Part shown: positions 46,228-55,533 of the stretch, piece by piece
Position numbering within the stretch: the first letter of the stretch is position 1
Layout of the letters: each line of letters starts with the position of its first letter
Source of the DNA: Olivibacter domesticus
Lineage (GTDB): Bacteria; Bacteroidota; Bacteroidia; Sphingobacteriales; Sphingobacteriaceae
Direction: 5' to 3'
NCBI RefSeq assembly: GCF_900109575.1
Contig: NZ_FOAF01000012.1
Coordinates: 62,001-126,000 of the forward strand
Length of the DNA: 64,000 nucleotides
Position numbers and translations under genes: made by a program
Notes under the pieces: model-generated
Told to the model about the DNA's origin: nothing
The model's input: only the letters and a program-made list of their open reading frames with translations
The model's database searches: none

Positions 46228-46247
46228 CTTATTTTTTATAGCAAATA

Positions 46248-46664
46248 TTACGCTTTTGACTTTAGTAAATCCCGAATTTCTGTTAGCAAGGTTTCCTCTT
46301 TAGTTGGTGCTGGAGGAGCTGCTGGAGCTTCAACTTTCTTCCTATTTAAACTGTTAATTGCTTTTACCAAAATAAATATGCAGAAAGCAACGATAATAAA
46401 CTGAATAACAACATTTATAAAATTCCCATAGTTTATTGCTACTTCCGCTACCTCATTAGCAGCATCTGCGGGCTTAATAACATATTTCAAGCTTGTAAAA
46501 TCAACCCCGCCCGTAAGATATCCTATAGGAGGCATGATAATATCGTCTACTAAAGAAGTGACTATTTTGCCAAATGCAGCACCTATAACAACACCCACTG
46601 CGAGATCGATTACATTGCCACGCATGGCAAATTCTTTGAATTCTTTAAATAAGCCCATATTCAA
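46248..46664 (-). CDS. mscL: Large-conductance mechanosensitive channel
   Basis: The 138-residue protein has two membrane helices. The first contains [20 protein letters not shown] and is followed by [20 protein letters not shown]. The second is near 80-104, and a charged C-terminal helix ends the protein. It opens under membrane tension to release solutes in osmotic downshock. It is a single gene with a terminator downstream. Confidence 0.95.
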   Translation of the reverse strand: MNMGLFKEFKEFAMRGNVIDLAVGVVIGAAFGKIVTSLVDDIIMPPIGYLTGGVDFTSLKYVIKPADAANEVAEVAINYGNFINVVIQFIIVAFCIFILVKAINSLNRKKVEAPAAPPAPTKEETLLTEIRDLLKSKA

Positions 46665-46757
46665 ATATTTTTAGTTAAACATTCTTTTGTAACGCTAAAG
46701 TAATATTTTTTGTTCGTCAAATTACAAATTTTACAAATAAATAAATAGAATTTACCC

Positions 46758-46798
46758 ATTAAGATATATCTTAATCGTCCAAAAAATCTGTACTTTTG
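46758..46798 (+). promoter_or_regulatory. rpoN promoter region with 18-bp palindrome
   Basis: TACTTTTG (46791-46798) is a consensus -7 box. In place of a -33 TTG there is an 18-bp perfect palindrome, ATTAAGATATATCTTAAT (46758-46775), centred 24 bp upstream of the box. The position fits binding by an activator or repressor. Confidence 0.5.
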
Positions 46799-46853
46799 CA
46801 CCAAAGGCACTATCTTTTAGAGATTTATTTGTAGTGCCTATTTTAATGACACT

Positions 46854-48329
46854 ATGTTAAAACAAAGTTTACAACAAAAATTACTTCAGAAATTATCACC
46901 TCAGCAAATACAGTTTATAAAATTGCTGCAGGTACCAACTGTTTCCTTAGATGCGCGGATTAAAGAAGAACTCGAAGAAAATCCCGCCTTGGAGGACATG
47001 AGCTTAGCAAATATGAATGAGCCTACAGAAGAATATCCCGACAGAGACCCGGATGAAGATAATTTTAACAGCGACGAACAGAGCAGCGAGGGAGACGAAT
47101 TTAACGTAGATGATTATTTGCAAGACGAAGATGTAAGTGATTATGGCGGAAGTTTAAACAACAATTCCGATGATGAAGAGGATAGAAAGGAGATGCCAAT
47201 TGCTATTCAAGATTCCTTTTTCGAAAACCTACAACAACAACTTGACCTCTTAGCTTTAAATGATAAGGACTTTTTAATCGGACAGCAGCTAATTGGAAGT
47301 TTGGATGACGACGGATATCTTAGGAGGCCCATCTTGTCGTTAATAGACGATTTAGCTTTTTCTCAAAACGTAATAGCTACCGAAGAAGAGGTTGAAGATA
47401 TTTTAAAGATTATTCAAACATTTGATCCAGCGGGTGTAGGTGCTCGAGATCTTCAAGAATGTTTACTTATCCAGCTCAGAAAAAAGGACCATGACAATCC
47501 TATAATTAAAGCGGCCATACTGGTTGTTGAAAACTACCTTGAAGAGTTTACCCGTAAACATTATGATAAACTTGAAAGGAGCCTGAATATCGACTCTGAT
47601 GAATTAAAAAAAATCATTGATGAGATATTAAAGCTAAACCCTAAACCTGGAGATGCTGGTTCTGTTACTGGTAAACAGCTGCATATTATACCTGATTTTC
47701 ACATCAGTAATAACGACGGAATTCTTGTGCTAACCTTAAACGCTCAAAATGCTCCAGAATTAAGAGTGAGTCGCTCCTATCAGGAAATGTTTGACCATTA
47801 TGACAAAACGGCGCAAAAGGACAAGAAGATGAAAGAAGCGGTGCAATTTGTTAAACAAAAGCTGGATTCTGCTAAGTGGTTTATAGATGCCATAAAACAA
47901 CGGCAACAAACGCTATTAAAAACGATGAATGCCATCATGAATTATCAGTACACTTATTTTTTGACCGGCGATGAGCGAAACTTAAGACCAATGATTCTGA
48001 AAGATATAGCAGATAAGATCGATATGGACATATCTACCGTATCTCGCGTTGCAAACTCAAAATATGTACAAACTGAATTCGGGACATTTTTATTAAAATC
48101 TTTTTTCTCTGAAGCTATTCAAACAGATAGTGGCGAGGAGGTTTCAAACAAAGAAGTAAAGAAAATTCTCGAAGAATGTATTGGTAATGAAGATAAGCGG
48201 AAACCATTAGCAGACGAAAAACTAACAGAAATACTAAAAGAAAAGGGTTATACGATCGCTCGTAGAACAGTAGCAAAATATCGGGAAGCGATGAACATTC
48301 CAGTTGCGAGATTACGTAAGAAGCTTTAA
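46854..48329 (+). CDS. rpoN: RNA polymerase sigma-54 factor
   Basis: The 491-residue sigma factor begins with the Q-rich activator-interacting region (SLQQKLLQKLSPQQIQFIKL, about 4-23). A strongly acidic linker follows (about 50-110). Next come the core-binding domain, the HTH (IADKIDMDISTVSRVANSKY), and the RpoN box ARRTVAKYREAMNIPVAR near the C-terminus. It recognises -24/-12 promoters with enhancer-binding ATPases. No enhancer-binding protein is in the window. Length is normal. Confidence 0.96.
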   Translation: MLKQSLQQKLLQKLSPQQIQFIKLLQVPTVSLDARIKEELEENPALEDMSLANMNEPTEEYPDRDPDEDNFNSDEQSSEGDEFNVDDYLQDEDVSDYGGSLNNNSDDEEDRKEMPIAIQDSFFENLQQQLDLLALNDKDFLIGQQLIGSLDDDGYLRRPILSLIDDLAFSQNVIATEEEVEDILKIIQTFDPAGVGARDLQECLLIQLRKKDHDNPIIKAAILVVENYLEEFTRKHYDKLERSLNIDSDELKKIIDEILKLNPKPGDAGSVTGKQLHIIPDFHISNNDGILVLTLNAQNAPELRVSRSYQEMFDHYDKTAQKDKKMKEAVQFVKQKLDSAKWFIDAIKQRQQTLLKTMNAIMNYQYTYFLTGDERNLRPMILKDIADKIDMDISTVSRVANSKYVQTEFGTFLLKSFFSEAIQTDSGEEVSNKEVKKILEECIGNEDKRKPLADEKLTEILKEKGYTIARRTVAKYREAMNIPVARLRKKL

Positions 48330-48377
48330 GATAATAATAAAGTAAATTACGCTGTAATAACCGAAGAATTTACAATA

Positions 48378-49247
48378 ATGTCAAAAGTAAAAATAGGAAC
48401 AGTACAAATGAGCTGTGTGGCCGACAAGCCCACGAACTTAGCAAAAGCCATTGAACAGGTGAAGGAAGCGGCAAAAAAGGGGGCTCAAATTATTTGCCTT
48501 CAAGAACTTTTCACTTCTCTTTATTTTTGCGACGAGGAGAACTATGATAATTTTGCCTTAGCGGAGTCAATCCCCGGGCCTTCTACAGACGCATTAAGTA
48601 ACGTTGCAGCTGAATTCAACGTAGTTATTGTTGCTTCTTTGTTTGAAAAGAGGGCACAAGGGCTTTATCACAACACCACTGCAGTTCTTGATGCGGATGG
48701 AACTTATTTAGGAAAATACCGCAAAATGCATATCCCTGATGATCCTGGCTTTTACGAAAAATTTTACTTTACCCCCGGTGATTTAGGCTATAAAATTTTC
48801 AAAACTAAGTACGCCTCTATTGGCGTATTAATTTGCTGGGATCAATGGTATCCTGAAGCAGCAAGGATAACAGCTTTAATGGGTGCTGAATTACTTTTCT
48901 ATCCAACCGCAATTGGATGGGCTGTAACGCAGGATGCCGGAACAAACACCGAGCAATACAATGCATGGCAAACTATCCAGCGTTCTCATGCAATAGCCAA
49001 TGGCATTCCCGTTGTATCTGTTAATCGCGTTGGTGAGGAAGCAGGCGTGCGTTTTTGGGGAGGATCATTTATCTCGAATCCTTTTGGCTCACTCATTTAT
49101 AAAGCTTCTCATGATCAGGAAGAAACTGTGGTTACGGATGTAGACCTTAATCAATCAGATTATTATCGTTCACATTGGCCCTTTCTGAGAGATAGAAGAA
49201 TAGATAGTTATCACCCTATCACCAAAAGATTTATTGACGGCGATTAA
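48378..49247 (+). CDS. aguB: Carbon-nitrogen hydrolase, probable N-carbamoylputrescine amidase
   Basis: The 289-residue nitrilase-superfamily enzyme has the catalytic triad Glu in ICLQELF (about 41-47), Lys in KYRKMHIPDDPGFYEKFYF, and Cys in GVLICWDQWYPEAAR (near 153). Its length and the FTPGDLGYKIF block fit N-carbamoylputrescine amidase, which makes putrescine. The agmatine deiminase gene follows 10 bp later, which supports this assignment. Confidence 0.9.
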   Translation: MSKVKIGTVQMSCVADKPTNLAKAIEQVKEAAKKGAQIICLQELFTSLYFCDEENYDNFALAESIPGPSTDALSNVAAEFNVVIVASLFEKRAQGLYHNTTAVLDADGTYLGKYRKMHIPDDPGFYEKFYFTPGDLGYKIFKTKYASIGVLICWDQWYPEAARITALMGAELLFYPTAIGWAVTQDAGTNTEQYNAWQTIQRSHAIANGIPVVSVNRVGEEAGVRFWGGSFISNPFGSLIYKASHDQEETVVTDVDLNQSDYYRSHWPFLRDRRIDSYHPITKRFIDGD

Positions 49248-49257
49248 CGCTTCTATT

Positions 49258-50301
49258 ATGATGAATTTTCCAAAGAATGAAGGATATTTTTTTCCGGCAG
49301 AATGGCATAAGCACCGAGCTACCTGGCTGAGCTGGCCGCATAAAGAGGCTAGTTGGCCTGGTAAGTTAAGCAGCATTTATCAGCCTTATTGTCAATTTAT
49401 CAAAGCTATATCAGCGGGTGAAATGGTCTGTATCAATATACTAAATGAAAAATTGAAGCAGGAAGCAGTTTATCATCTTACCGAAGCGGGCGTAAATCTA
49501 CAACAGATCGTATTCTACGATCATCCTACAGATGATGCCTGGTGTAGAGATCATGGCCCGGCATTTCTTATTAATCCTAGCAGCAATATTCCTAAGGTAA
49601 TAATAGATTGGGGTTACAATGCCTGGGGTAATAAATACCCTCCCTATGCGCTCGATGATAATATTCCAACACTAGTAGGGAAAGCACTTAATCAACCCGT
49701 TTTTTATCCAAACATCATTATGGAAGGAGGTTCTGTTGATTTTAATGGGGCGGGCTCAGTGCTAACGACAACATCCTGCTTACTAAATCCGAATAGAAAC
49801 CCACACCTTAAACAGCATCAAATTGAAGCGCATCTATACAACTATTACGGTGTTGAACAAGTGTTATGGCTAGGTGATGGAATAGTCGGAGATGACACGG
49901 ATGGTCACATAGATGATATTACGCGCTTTATAAATGAAACAACAGTTGTGACTGTTATAGAAGAGAATAAGAACGATGAAAACTATGCGCCTCTATTAGA
50001 CAATCTAAATTTATTAAAAGAAATGCGTCTGCTGAACGGTAAACAACTGGATATTATCGAATTACCGATGCCAGCAGCAGTCGTTCATGAAGGGCAAAGG
50101 CTACCGGCTTCTTATGCAAACTTTTATATTAGCAACGCAGCGGTAGTAGTACCAACTTACAGAGATAAAAACGATCAAAAGGCGCTAGACATTTTAACCG
50201 ATTGCTTCCCTTCTAGAAAGGTAATCGGAATTGATAGTACAGATATTATCTGGGGTTTAGGCAGTTGGCATTGTTTAAGTCAACAAGAACCTGAAATTTA
50301 A
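49258..50301 (+). CDS. aguA: Agmatine deiminase family protein
   Basis: The 347-residue enzyme belongs to the peptidyl-arginine/agmatine deiminase fold. Characteristic parts are YFFPAEWHKHRATWLSWPHK, DDAWCRDHGPAFLI, DDTDGHIDDITRFI, and the catalytic Cys in GLGSWHCLSQQEP. It converts agmatine to N-carbamoylputrescine, the substrate of the preceding amidase. An upstream TTG at 49234 would overlap aguB; ATG at 49258 fits the family N-terminus. Arginine decarboxylase is not in this window. Confidence 0.9.
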   Translation: MMNFPKNEGYFFPAEWHKHRATWLSWPHKEASWPGKLSSIYQPYCQFIKAISAGEMVCINILNEKLKQEAVYHLTEAGVNLQQIVFYDHPTDDAWCRDHGPAFLINPSSNIPKVIIDWGYNAWGNKYPPYALDDNIPTLVGKALNQPVFYPNIIMEGGSVDFNGAGSVLTTTSCLLNPNRNPHLKQHQIEAHLYNYYGVEQVLWLGDGIVGDDTDGHIDDITRFINETTVVTVIEENKNDENYAPLLDNLNLLKEMRLLNGKQLDIIELPMPAAVVHEGQRLPASYANFYISNAAVVVPTYRDKNDQKALDILTDCFPSRKVIGIDSTDIIWGLGSWHCLSQQEPEI

Positions 50302-50321
50302 CATACAAATGATCATGTACA

Positions 50322-50747
50322 ATGAAAAGACGTAATTTCTTAAAAGCATCTTCTGTCACACTGACTGCTGTGACACTAGCACCGGTTATAACGCAAGCAA
50401 ATTTGATAACTCCAAATACAGATACAGTGAAAAAAAACGAATTTATCTCCCACTATGTTTTATTCTGGCTGAAGCCAGATGTAACTGAAAACGACATCAC
50501 CAATTTTACCGGATTCTTTGAAGAACTGAGAAAGGTACCCAATGTAAAATCACTCCATTATGGAAGAGCTGCCAATAGCACCCCTCGAGATGTAGTAGAC
50601 AATAGTTTTACTTATACCCTATTAGTATATTTTGACAACTTAGAAGATTTGGAAACCTATGGCACGCACCCTATACATCTACAGGCCATAGAAAAATACA
50701 GCAAGTATTGGAATAAGGTTGTGGTGCACGACGCACTCCTTAAATAG
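50322..50747 (+). CDS. Exported Dabb-family (stress-responsive A/B barrel) protein
   Basis: The 141-residue protein starts with a Tat-like signal (KRRNFLKASSVTLTAVTLAP). A ferredoxin-like Dabb barrel follows (ISHYVLFWLKPDVTENDITN, VKSLHYGRAANSTPRD, YTLLVYFDNLEDLETYGTHP). Function unknown; other members degrade or bind small molecules. It follows aguA by 20 bp and may be co-transcribed. Confidence 0.85.
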   Translation: MKRRNFLKASSVTLTAVTLAPVITQANLITPNTDTVKKNEFISHYVLFWLKPDVTENDITNFTGFFEELRKVPNVKSLHYGRAANSTPRDVVDNSFTYTLLVYFDNLEDLETYGTHPIHLQAIEKYSKYWNKVVVHDALLK

Positions 50748-50758
50748 CATAGATAATT

Positions 50759-50791
50759 TTTGCTGAATATGATAATTTTTACGTACCTTTG
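50759..50791 (+). promoter_or_regulatory. Promoter of the carA leader
   Basis: TTG (50759-50761), a 22-nt spacer and TACCTTTG (50784-50791) match the Bacteroidota consensus. Transcription should start within a few bases of the GTG at 50798, giving a leader of about 168 nt to carA. Confidence 0.75.
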
Positions 50792-50797
50792 TCCCTC

Positions 50798-50962
50798 GTG
50801 AAAATTGAAGTAATTGGCTTCATCCCTCAGGCGAATTTTTCCGGATTTTTTTCGGCGCACCCATTATTTTTCATGTATTCAAGAAAATTACCGGCCTCAA
50901 GGGGCCGTTTGTTTTATATGGGAGGATTTCAACAAAGTGCAACACATAAAATCAGTATATAA
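50798..50962 (+). CDS. Putative carA leader peptide (54 codons)
   Basis: An open frame starts with GTG at 50798, about six bases past the -7 box, and ends with TAA at 50960-50962, 3 bp before the carA ATG and in the same frame. The peptide reads VKIEVIGFIPQANFSGFFSA, then HPLFFMYSRKLPASRGRLFY, then a 14-residue tail. The DNA coding FSGFF and PLFF is very T-rich (runs at 50836-50840, 50846-50852 and 50867-50871), just before an intrinsic terminator at 50892-50916 that is itself inside the frame. That layout matches leader-peptide attenuation of pyrimidine genes. ATG at 50873 is an alternative start. No protein homology is recognised. Confidence 0.5.
   Translation: MKIEVIGFIPQANFSGFFSAHPLFFMYSRKLPASRGRLFYMGGFQQSATHKISI
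50892..50916 (+). terminator. Intrinsic terminator inside the carA leader (attenuator)
   Basis: CGGCC (50892-50896) pairs with GGCCG (50903-50907), with one further T-G pair and a 4-nt loop. TTTGTTTTAT follows. It lies between the carA promoter and start codon with no other gene to end there, so it is read as an attenuator. Confidence 0.6.
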
Positions 50963-50965
50963 GAA

Positions 50966-52066
50966 ATGAGTAACTACACCAAACTGCCTGCAATTTTACT
51001 TCTAGAAGATGGCACAGTTTATCATGGTAAAGCTGCCGGAAAAATAGGCACCACTACTGGCGAAATATGCTTCAACACAGGTATGACCGGTTATCAGGAA
51101 ATTTTTACTGACCCATCTTACTTTGGTCAAATCATGGTAACTACCAATGCCCACATTGGTAACTACGGCACATCAGAAGAAGAAATAGAGTCACATAATA
51201 TACAAATTGCCGGACTTGTTTGTAAAAACTACAGTGTTCCATTCAGCCGTAAAATGGCGGATAATTCTATTCAAAATTACTTTGAAAAGGGCAGTTTAGT
51301 TGGTATATCTGACGTTGATACCCGCTCTCTTGTAAGGCACATTCGCCATAAAGGGGCGATGAATGCTATTATATCTTCTGAAACATTAGATATTGAACAA
51401 TTAAAGGCGCAGTTGAAGGAGGTGCCATCCATGGATGGCTTGGAGCTTTCATCAAAAGTAAGCACCGAACACGCTTATTATTTCGGTAATGAACAAGCTC
51501 GTTTTAGAGTTGCTGTTCTTGATCTTGGTGTTAAGAAAAATATACTGCGTAACTTTAGCGATAGAGATGTATATGTCAAAGTATTCCCGGCGAAAACTAC
51601 ATTTGCAGAAATGGAGCACTGGACGCCTGACGGCTACTTTATTTCTAATGGCCCAGGAGATCCTTCTGCGATGCCTTATGCATTAGAAACGGTAAAGGAA
51701 ATATTGAAATCGAACAAACCTATGTTCGGAATATGTTTAGGCCACCAGTTATTGGCTTTAGCAAACGATATAAGAACCGAAAAAATGTTTAACGGACACA
51801 GGGGAATCAACCATCCAGTGAAAAACATTATTGCTGACAGCTGTGAGATAACCAGTCAAAATCATGGTTTTGGCGTGGTAGGTGATGATGTTAAAAAATC
51901 TGAAACAGTTGAAATTACGCATATAAATCTCAATGATAAATCAATAGAAGGAATACGAGTTAAAGGTAAAAGGGCATTTTCTGTCCAGTATCACCCAGAA
52001 TCCTCACCTGGCCCACATGATTCTAGATACTTATTTGACGATTTTACCGCCATGCTTACAGCTTAA
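50966..52066 (+). CDS. carA: Carbamoyl-phosphate synthase small (glutaminase) subunit
   Basis: The 366-residue subunit hydrolyses glutamine and feeds ammonia to CarB for carbamoyl phosphate, a precursor of pyrimidines and arginine. N-terminal LLLEDGTVYHGKAAGKIGTT and CFNTGMTGYQEIFTDPSY are followed by the class I amidotransferase domain with Cys in PMFGICLGHQLLALA and His/Glu in FSVQYHPESSPGP. carB is not adjacent. The leader upstream carries a probable attenuator. Confidence 0.96.
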   Translation: MSNYTKLPAILLLEDGTVYHGKAAGKIGTTTGEICFNTGMTGYQEIFTDPSYFGQIMVTTNAHIGNYGTSEEEIESHNIQIAGLVCKNYSVPFSRKMADNSIQNYFEKGSLVGISDVDTRSLVRHIRHKGAMNAIISSETLDIEQLKAQLKEVPSMDGLELSSKVSTEHAYYFGNEQARFRVAVLDLGVKKNILRNFSDRDVYVKVFPAKTTFAEMEHWTPDGYFISNGPGDPSAMPYALETVKEILKSNKPMFGICLGHQLLALANDIRTEKMFNGHRGINHPVKNIIADSCEITSQNHGFGVVGDDVKKSETVEITHINLNDKSIEGIRVKGKRAFSVQYHPESSPGPHDSRYLFDDFTAMLTA

Positions 52067-52094
52067 ATTTTCAAACATTTTGCTTGTTATAATT

Positions 52095-52124
52095 TTGTTA
52101 TTTAGCTGTAAAAGAATATATTTG
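52095..52124 (+). promoter_or_regulatory. Promoter of eno
   Basis: TTG (52095-52097), a 19-nt spacer and TATATTTG (52117-52124) match the consensus. The leader would be about 63 nt and contains a hairpin with an 8-bp perfect stem (CTTCGTGT, 52138-52160) that lacks a T-tract. Confidence 0.75.
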
Positions 52125-52136
52125 AAGTAGAATTAG

Positions 52137-53486
<1,350 letters not shown>

Positions 53487-53494
53487 GCATAAGA

Positions 53495-53550
53495 AATATT
53501 ACAAACAAAAAAACCTGCATTATAATGCAGGTTTTTTTGTTTGTAATATT
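53495..53550 (+). terminator. Exceptionally long perfect-stem terminator after eno
   Basis: A 26-bp perfect inverted repeat (arms 53495-53520 and 53525-53550) encloses the tetraloop TATA. The core CCTGCAT/ATGCAGG is flanked by seven A and seven T. One more A-T pair extends it outward. It begins 8 bp after the eno stop codon and could act in both directions. Confidence 0.9.
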
Positions 53551-53589
53551 TTTTTAAGTTAGGTTTGTATATATAAAACGAATGATATC

Positions 53590-53886
53590 TTGAGAAACAT
53601 CTTTAATATAGCAAGAAACAAGTACCTTATTGCCACGATAGCTTTCGTAGTATGGATGTTATTTTTTGACAGAAATGATATTACTTCACAATATAAATAT
53701 CAATCCCATCTTAAAAATTTAAAAGAAGAAAAAGCGTTTTATATAAAAGAAACTGCAATTGTTAAAAAAGATTTAGAAGAGCTTACTACAAATCCGTTAC
53801 GATTGCAAAAATTTGCTAGAGAAAAATATCTCATGAAAAAAGACAACGAGGATGTTTTTATTATAGTAGATGCAAGCAGCAAATAG
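53590..53886 (+). CDS. Septum formation initiator family protein (FtsB/DivIC-like)
   Basis: The 98-residue protein has one membrane helix (about 11-26, YLIATIAFVVWMLFF). The Bacteroidota signature DRNDITSQY follows, and then a coiled coil (about 38-80), the layout of FtsB/DivIC division proteins. The conserved N-terminus begins at TTG 53590; the ATG at 53582 is in another frame that stops at once, so TTG is taken as the start. It lies downstream of the eno terminator. Confidence 0.85.
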   Translation: MRNIFNIARNKYLIATIAFVVWMLFFDRNDITSQYKYQSHLKNLKEEKAFYIKETAIVKKDLEELTTNPLRLQKFAREKYLMKKDNEDVFIIVDASSK

Positions 53887-53921
53887 ACCGTCAATCTATC
53901 TGCTACTTCTCTCATGTTTAA

Positions 53922-54665
53922 TTACAACATCCCTCCGCAAACAGACAAGACCTGTCCATTTATATAAGAAGATAAATCAGAAGCTAAAAATAAACAGGCA
54001 TTCGCAACATCCTCCGTTTCTCCTGCCCGTTTTAATGGGATGTTCGCTTCCCATCCTTCCACTATCTTAGGATCTAATACATCTGTCATCTCGGTGCGGA
54101 TGAAACCGGGAGCAATTACGTTTGTGCGGATGTTGCGTGATCCAAGCTCTTTTGCAACAGATTTTGAAAAACCAATAATCCCTGCTTTTGAAGCAGCATA
54201 GTTAGCTTGCCCAGCATTTCCCTGTACACCTACGACAGAACTCATATTGATAATAGAACCCCTCCTCGCTTTCATCATTACTTTTGACGCTGCTTTGGTT
54301 ATATTAAAAACAGATTTCAAATTAATATCAATAACATCATCCCAATTCTGCTCCGTCATGCGCATTAGTAAACCATCTTTCGTAATTCCTGCATTATTAA
54401 CAACAATATCTAAGGTTCCGAACTCCTTTACGATCTCACTTATTAAATGCTCTGCTTCATCAAACTTTGAAGCGTCCGACTGGTATCCTTTAACTTTTGT
54501 ACCAAAGGCTTGCAGTTCCTGTTCTAACGCTTGCCCTTTTTCTACCGACGATAGATAAGTAAAAGCAACATTAGCTCCTTGTTCAGCAAATTTTTCAGCA
54601 ATTTTCCTTCCAATCCCTTTGGAAGCACCTGTTACAAGTGCTATTTTACCTTCAAGTAATTTCAT
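53922..54665 (-). CDS. fabG: 3-oxoacyl-[acyl-carrier-protein] reductase
   Basis: The 247-residue short-chain dehydrogenase reduces 3-oxoacyl-ACP in fatty-acid elongation. The NADP-binding motif is TGASKGIGRKIAEKFAEQG. The catalytic Ser is in IINMSSVVGVQGN, Tyr/Lys in YAASKAG, and the family segment VIAPGFIRTEMTDVL follows. Length is exactly typical. No fab cluster is adjacent. Other short-chain dehydrogenase roles are possible but less likely given the close FabG features. Confidence 0.9.
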   Translation of the reverse strand: MKLLEGKIALVTGASKGIGRKIAEKFAEQGANVAFTYLSSVEKGQALEQELQAFGTKVKGYQSDASKFDEAEHLISEIVKEFGTLDIVVNNAGITKDGLLMRMTEQNWDDVIDINLKSVFNITKAASKVMMKARRGSIINMSSVVGVQGNAGQANYAASKAGIIGFSKSVAKELGSRNIRTNVIAPGFIRTEMTDVLDPKIVEGWEANIPLKRAGETEDVANACLFLASDLSSYINGQVLSVCGGML

Positions 54666-54842
54666 TCGTTTTCTTAATTTTTAATTTTAAACGCTAAAAA
54701 TAACACATTCACTAGAACTTTGAAATTTAATCGGCCTTCAGTTAGCGAAAACTAACCATAACCGTGAGGATAATACAGTGAATTTAAGCGCTATCATTCG
54801 GTTAATTAATTCATTATCTATACCCATTTAACAATCAAACGT

Positions 54843-55229
54843 TTAATCAATCACTTTTATAGGATTTTTGTCCTGATCAATTGCAACAAATGTAAATGTA
54901 CCCTTTATAGCTAGCTCTCTGTGCTCCTCATACATTTGTTCCACAAAGATTTCAACGCCAATTTTTAGGCTTGTTCGTCCAACATGCTCTACTTTACCCA
55001 CTAGTTCAACAATCGTTCCTGCGGGAATAGGTTTTGTGAAATCTATTCTATCTGAAGAGACGGTTACTAATCTTTTTCTACAAAAACGAGTCCCTGTAAT
55101 AAACGCAACTTCATCCATTAAGGCCATCGCTGTACCGCCATAAAGTGTATCGTAGTGGTTCGTTGTATTAGGGAAAACTGCCTTAAATATTCTTGTTTCT
55201 GATTTTTTAATTTTTTCTTCGAGTGTCAT
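54843..55229 (-). CDS. Acyl-CoA thioesterase (hotdog fold, YciA-like)
   Basis: The 128-residue hotdog protein shows the acyl-CoA hydrolase pattern: VFPNTTNHYDTLYGGTAMAL with the catalytic-region Asn/His, MDEVAFITGTRFC, and FTKPIPAGTIVELVGKVEHV. It hydrolyses acyl-CoA to free acid and CoA. Its ATG follows the TAA of the upstream CWC gene without a gap, so the pair is translationally coupled. Confidence 0.88.
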   Translation of the reverse strand: MTLEEKIKKSETRIFKAVFPNTTNHYDTLYGGTAMALMDEVAFITGTRFCRKRLVTVSSDRIDFTKPIPAGTIVELVGKVEHVGRTSLKIGVEIFVEQMYEEHRELAIKGTFTFVAIDQDKNPIKVID

Positions 55230-55442
55230 TTATATAGTCTGTTGATGATACTGCTCCTTCAATTCTCCTAAACATTTTGCACATAAACATCCGTCATATT
55301 GCTCGCTAATAAACTGCATTTCATTAATTGATAAATCAACAATACTGCACTGACATTTAGCATAGGAGTTTGCACGACACTCTATAAGGGTATAACATCG
55401 CTCACATGCAACAATCTCATGTTTAATATAAGGTGAGTTCAA
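55230..55442 (-). CDS. Cysteine-rich CWC family small protein
   Basis: The 70-residue protein has conserved Cys pairs in VACERCYTLIECRANS, AKCQCSIVDLS and DGCLCAKCLGELKE, matching the Bacteroidota/Proteobacteria cysteine-rich CWC family, probably a zinc-binding fold of unknown function. Its stop codon abuts the thioesterase start (TAAATG). Confidence 0.82.
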   Translation of the reverse strand: MNSPYIKHEIVACERCYTLIECRANSYAKCQCSIVDLSINEMQFISEQYDGCLCAKCLGELKEQYHQQTI

Positions 55443-55478
55443 GATAGTGCAAAGTTAATGAATAGGCTGACATAAAAA

Positions 55479-55508
55479 AACCTCCTAAGGAACTAAGCCT
55501 AGGAGGTT
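55479..55508 (-). terminator. Intrinsic terminator after nrdA
   Basis: On the minus strand AACCTCCTA and its complement form a 9-bp stem, 26 bp after the nrdA stop, followed by seven T (with the stem, TTTTTTTATG). Confidence 0.8.
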
Positions 55509-55533
55509 CACCATATTAACTAAAAAAAATCTC

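Larger units (their letters stand above)
45887..46247. other. 361-bp spacer between rpmH and mscL
   Basis: It holds the rpmH leader with three GATTAA repeats (45918, 45937, 45947), the rpmH promoter, and a terminator hairpin near the mscL end. About 46010-46190 shows no gene; a 14-codon frame at 46171 runs into the hairpin and is not supported. Confidence 0.6.
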
